From Ophiocordyceps camponoti-saundersi (nom. inval.) (lineage: Eukaryota > Ascomycota > Sordariomycetes > Hypocreales > Ophiocordycipitaceae), in NCBI GenBank assembly GCA_003339415.1, contig PDHQ01000134.1:1-64000 (forward strand): 64,000 nucleotides of DNA. The letters run 5' to 3'. A program made the translations under genes and the position numbers. How positions within the stretch are numbered: position 1 is the stretch's first letter; each line of letters starts with the position of its first letter. The notes under the pieces were generated by a model. That model made no database searches and was not told the origin of the DNA. It worked only from the letters and a program-made list of their open reading frames with translations. Shown here piece after piece: positions 63,455 to 64,000 of the stretch.

Positions 63455-64000
63455 CTGGGTTTAGTAGGTAGGTAGTCTTTGGGTGCGAGACGTTGGGCGA
63501 ATATGGAACTGAGTGACTGGTCACGTGGTATGGTTGGAGGTGTCGGTTGATCGTCGTCGTCCAGCGATATGCATTGTAGTACGGATAGTAGAGGAGTTGC
63601 TCCCGAGAGAGGGATATGTATGTATATATTTATGCCCCGTATCAAGTACGGATATGGGTAGCAATCGTTGTATGTATGCCTTCATGATGTACGGATATGT
63701 GAACACCTGCAGGCTGCAGCAGAGGAGCGGCTCCCCCTCCTAGCAGGCACCTACTATGTACACACCCCTGTACTACTGCAGTGGGCTTCCCCTGTGGACC
63801 TGTGGTGGACCTGTAAAATGGAGATTTGACAGGGGAAGGAACCGCCCGCCCGCTTCCCTCACATCCCGCAACGACAACTCTCTACCAGGAGAGTCCAGGA
63901 CACTGAGAGAGCGGGAGTGAGTGAGTGAGAGAAAGAGGCCCAAACCCTGGTCTGTCTCTCTCGCTCTCTCTCTCTCTCTCTCATCTCGCCCAACCTCTCT
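63455..64000. other. upstream region of the kinase-like gene and terminal repeat
   Basis: About 550 bases with a CACGTG at 63523-63528, three TACGGATA copies (63580, 63647, 63690) and a terminal CT-rich repeat. No gene supported. Confidence 0.55.
63951..63982. repeat. CT microsatellite
   Basis: A (CT)n tract with one CGCT interruption near the window end, preceded by GAGTGAGTGAGTGAGAGA at about 63913-63932. Confidence 0.9.

Overview
This window is nuclear DNA from a filamentous ascomycete, most likely a Sordariomycete and probably Hypocreales. The signs are short introns of about 50-100 bases with GT(A/G)-AG borders and CTAAC/CTGAC branch points, monocistronic genes on both strands, C/G-rich third codon positions, pyrimidine-rich leaders, and fungus-specific families (KapC-type bZIP, DASH subunit Dad4, SUR7-type membrane protein, fungal pseudokinase). 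Most genes are split. I rebuilt spliced models by eye from reading frame, splice sites and family conservation; exon coordinates are in each entry. No prokaryotic, viral or transposon genes, CRISPR arrays or tRNA/rRNA genes were recognised.

Layout. 1-290: TC microsatellite. 0.9-10.8 kb: NCA2 (-), ERG25 sterol C4-methyl oxidase (+), pterin-4a-carbinolamine dehydratase (-), KapC-like bZIP (+), ARP5 of INO80 (-). 11.2-19.1 kb: a pseudokinase (+), a five-exon DAD4 (-), IES6 (+; binding partner of Arp5), an aldehyde dehydrogenase (+), GOT1 (+), profilin (-). 20.9-32.7 kb: a disordered Ser/Pro-rich protein (+), YKT6 SNARE (-), the giant ribosome-quality-control helicase SLH1/ASCC3 (+), a Rab-family GTPase (-). 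34.4 kb: a poly-C run and a 9-N assembly gap inside an apparent false duplication. 34.9-36.0 kb: SUR7/PalI-type four-TM protein (+).

36.3-46.4 kb is an accessory-looking island: an F-box protein with a 27-bp tandem repeat (-), a polytopic membrane protein (+), and three dispersed paralogues (40645 +, 44301 -, 45295 +). The three share an N-terminal MTM motif, a variable coiled-coil, a C-x-D-C-x2-H motif, a C-terminal membrane anchor, and a matching TATA box and leader. Between paralogues 1 and 2 lie a 22-unit 9-bp minisatellite and other short tandem repeats. I recognise no described family here, and this is the best candidate for something new.

46.8-60.3 kb returns to core genes: cysteine dioxygenase (+), a HIRAN-SNF2-RING (HLTF/Rad5-like) translocase (+), TYW1 wybutosine synthase (+), TOM20 (-), EXO84 (+), PP2A catalytic subunit (+). 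A 2.3-kb gene-poor stretch follows, then a kinase-like gene (-), and the window ends in another CT-rich repeat. Functional links are mostly cell-biological: INO80 chromatin remodelling (ARP5 and IES6), secretion and membrane traffic (YKT6, GOT1, EXO84, Rab), mitochondria (NCA2, TOM20) and translation quality or tRNA modification (SLH1, TYW1).
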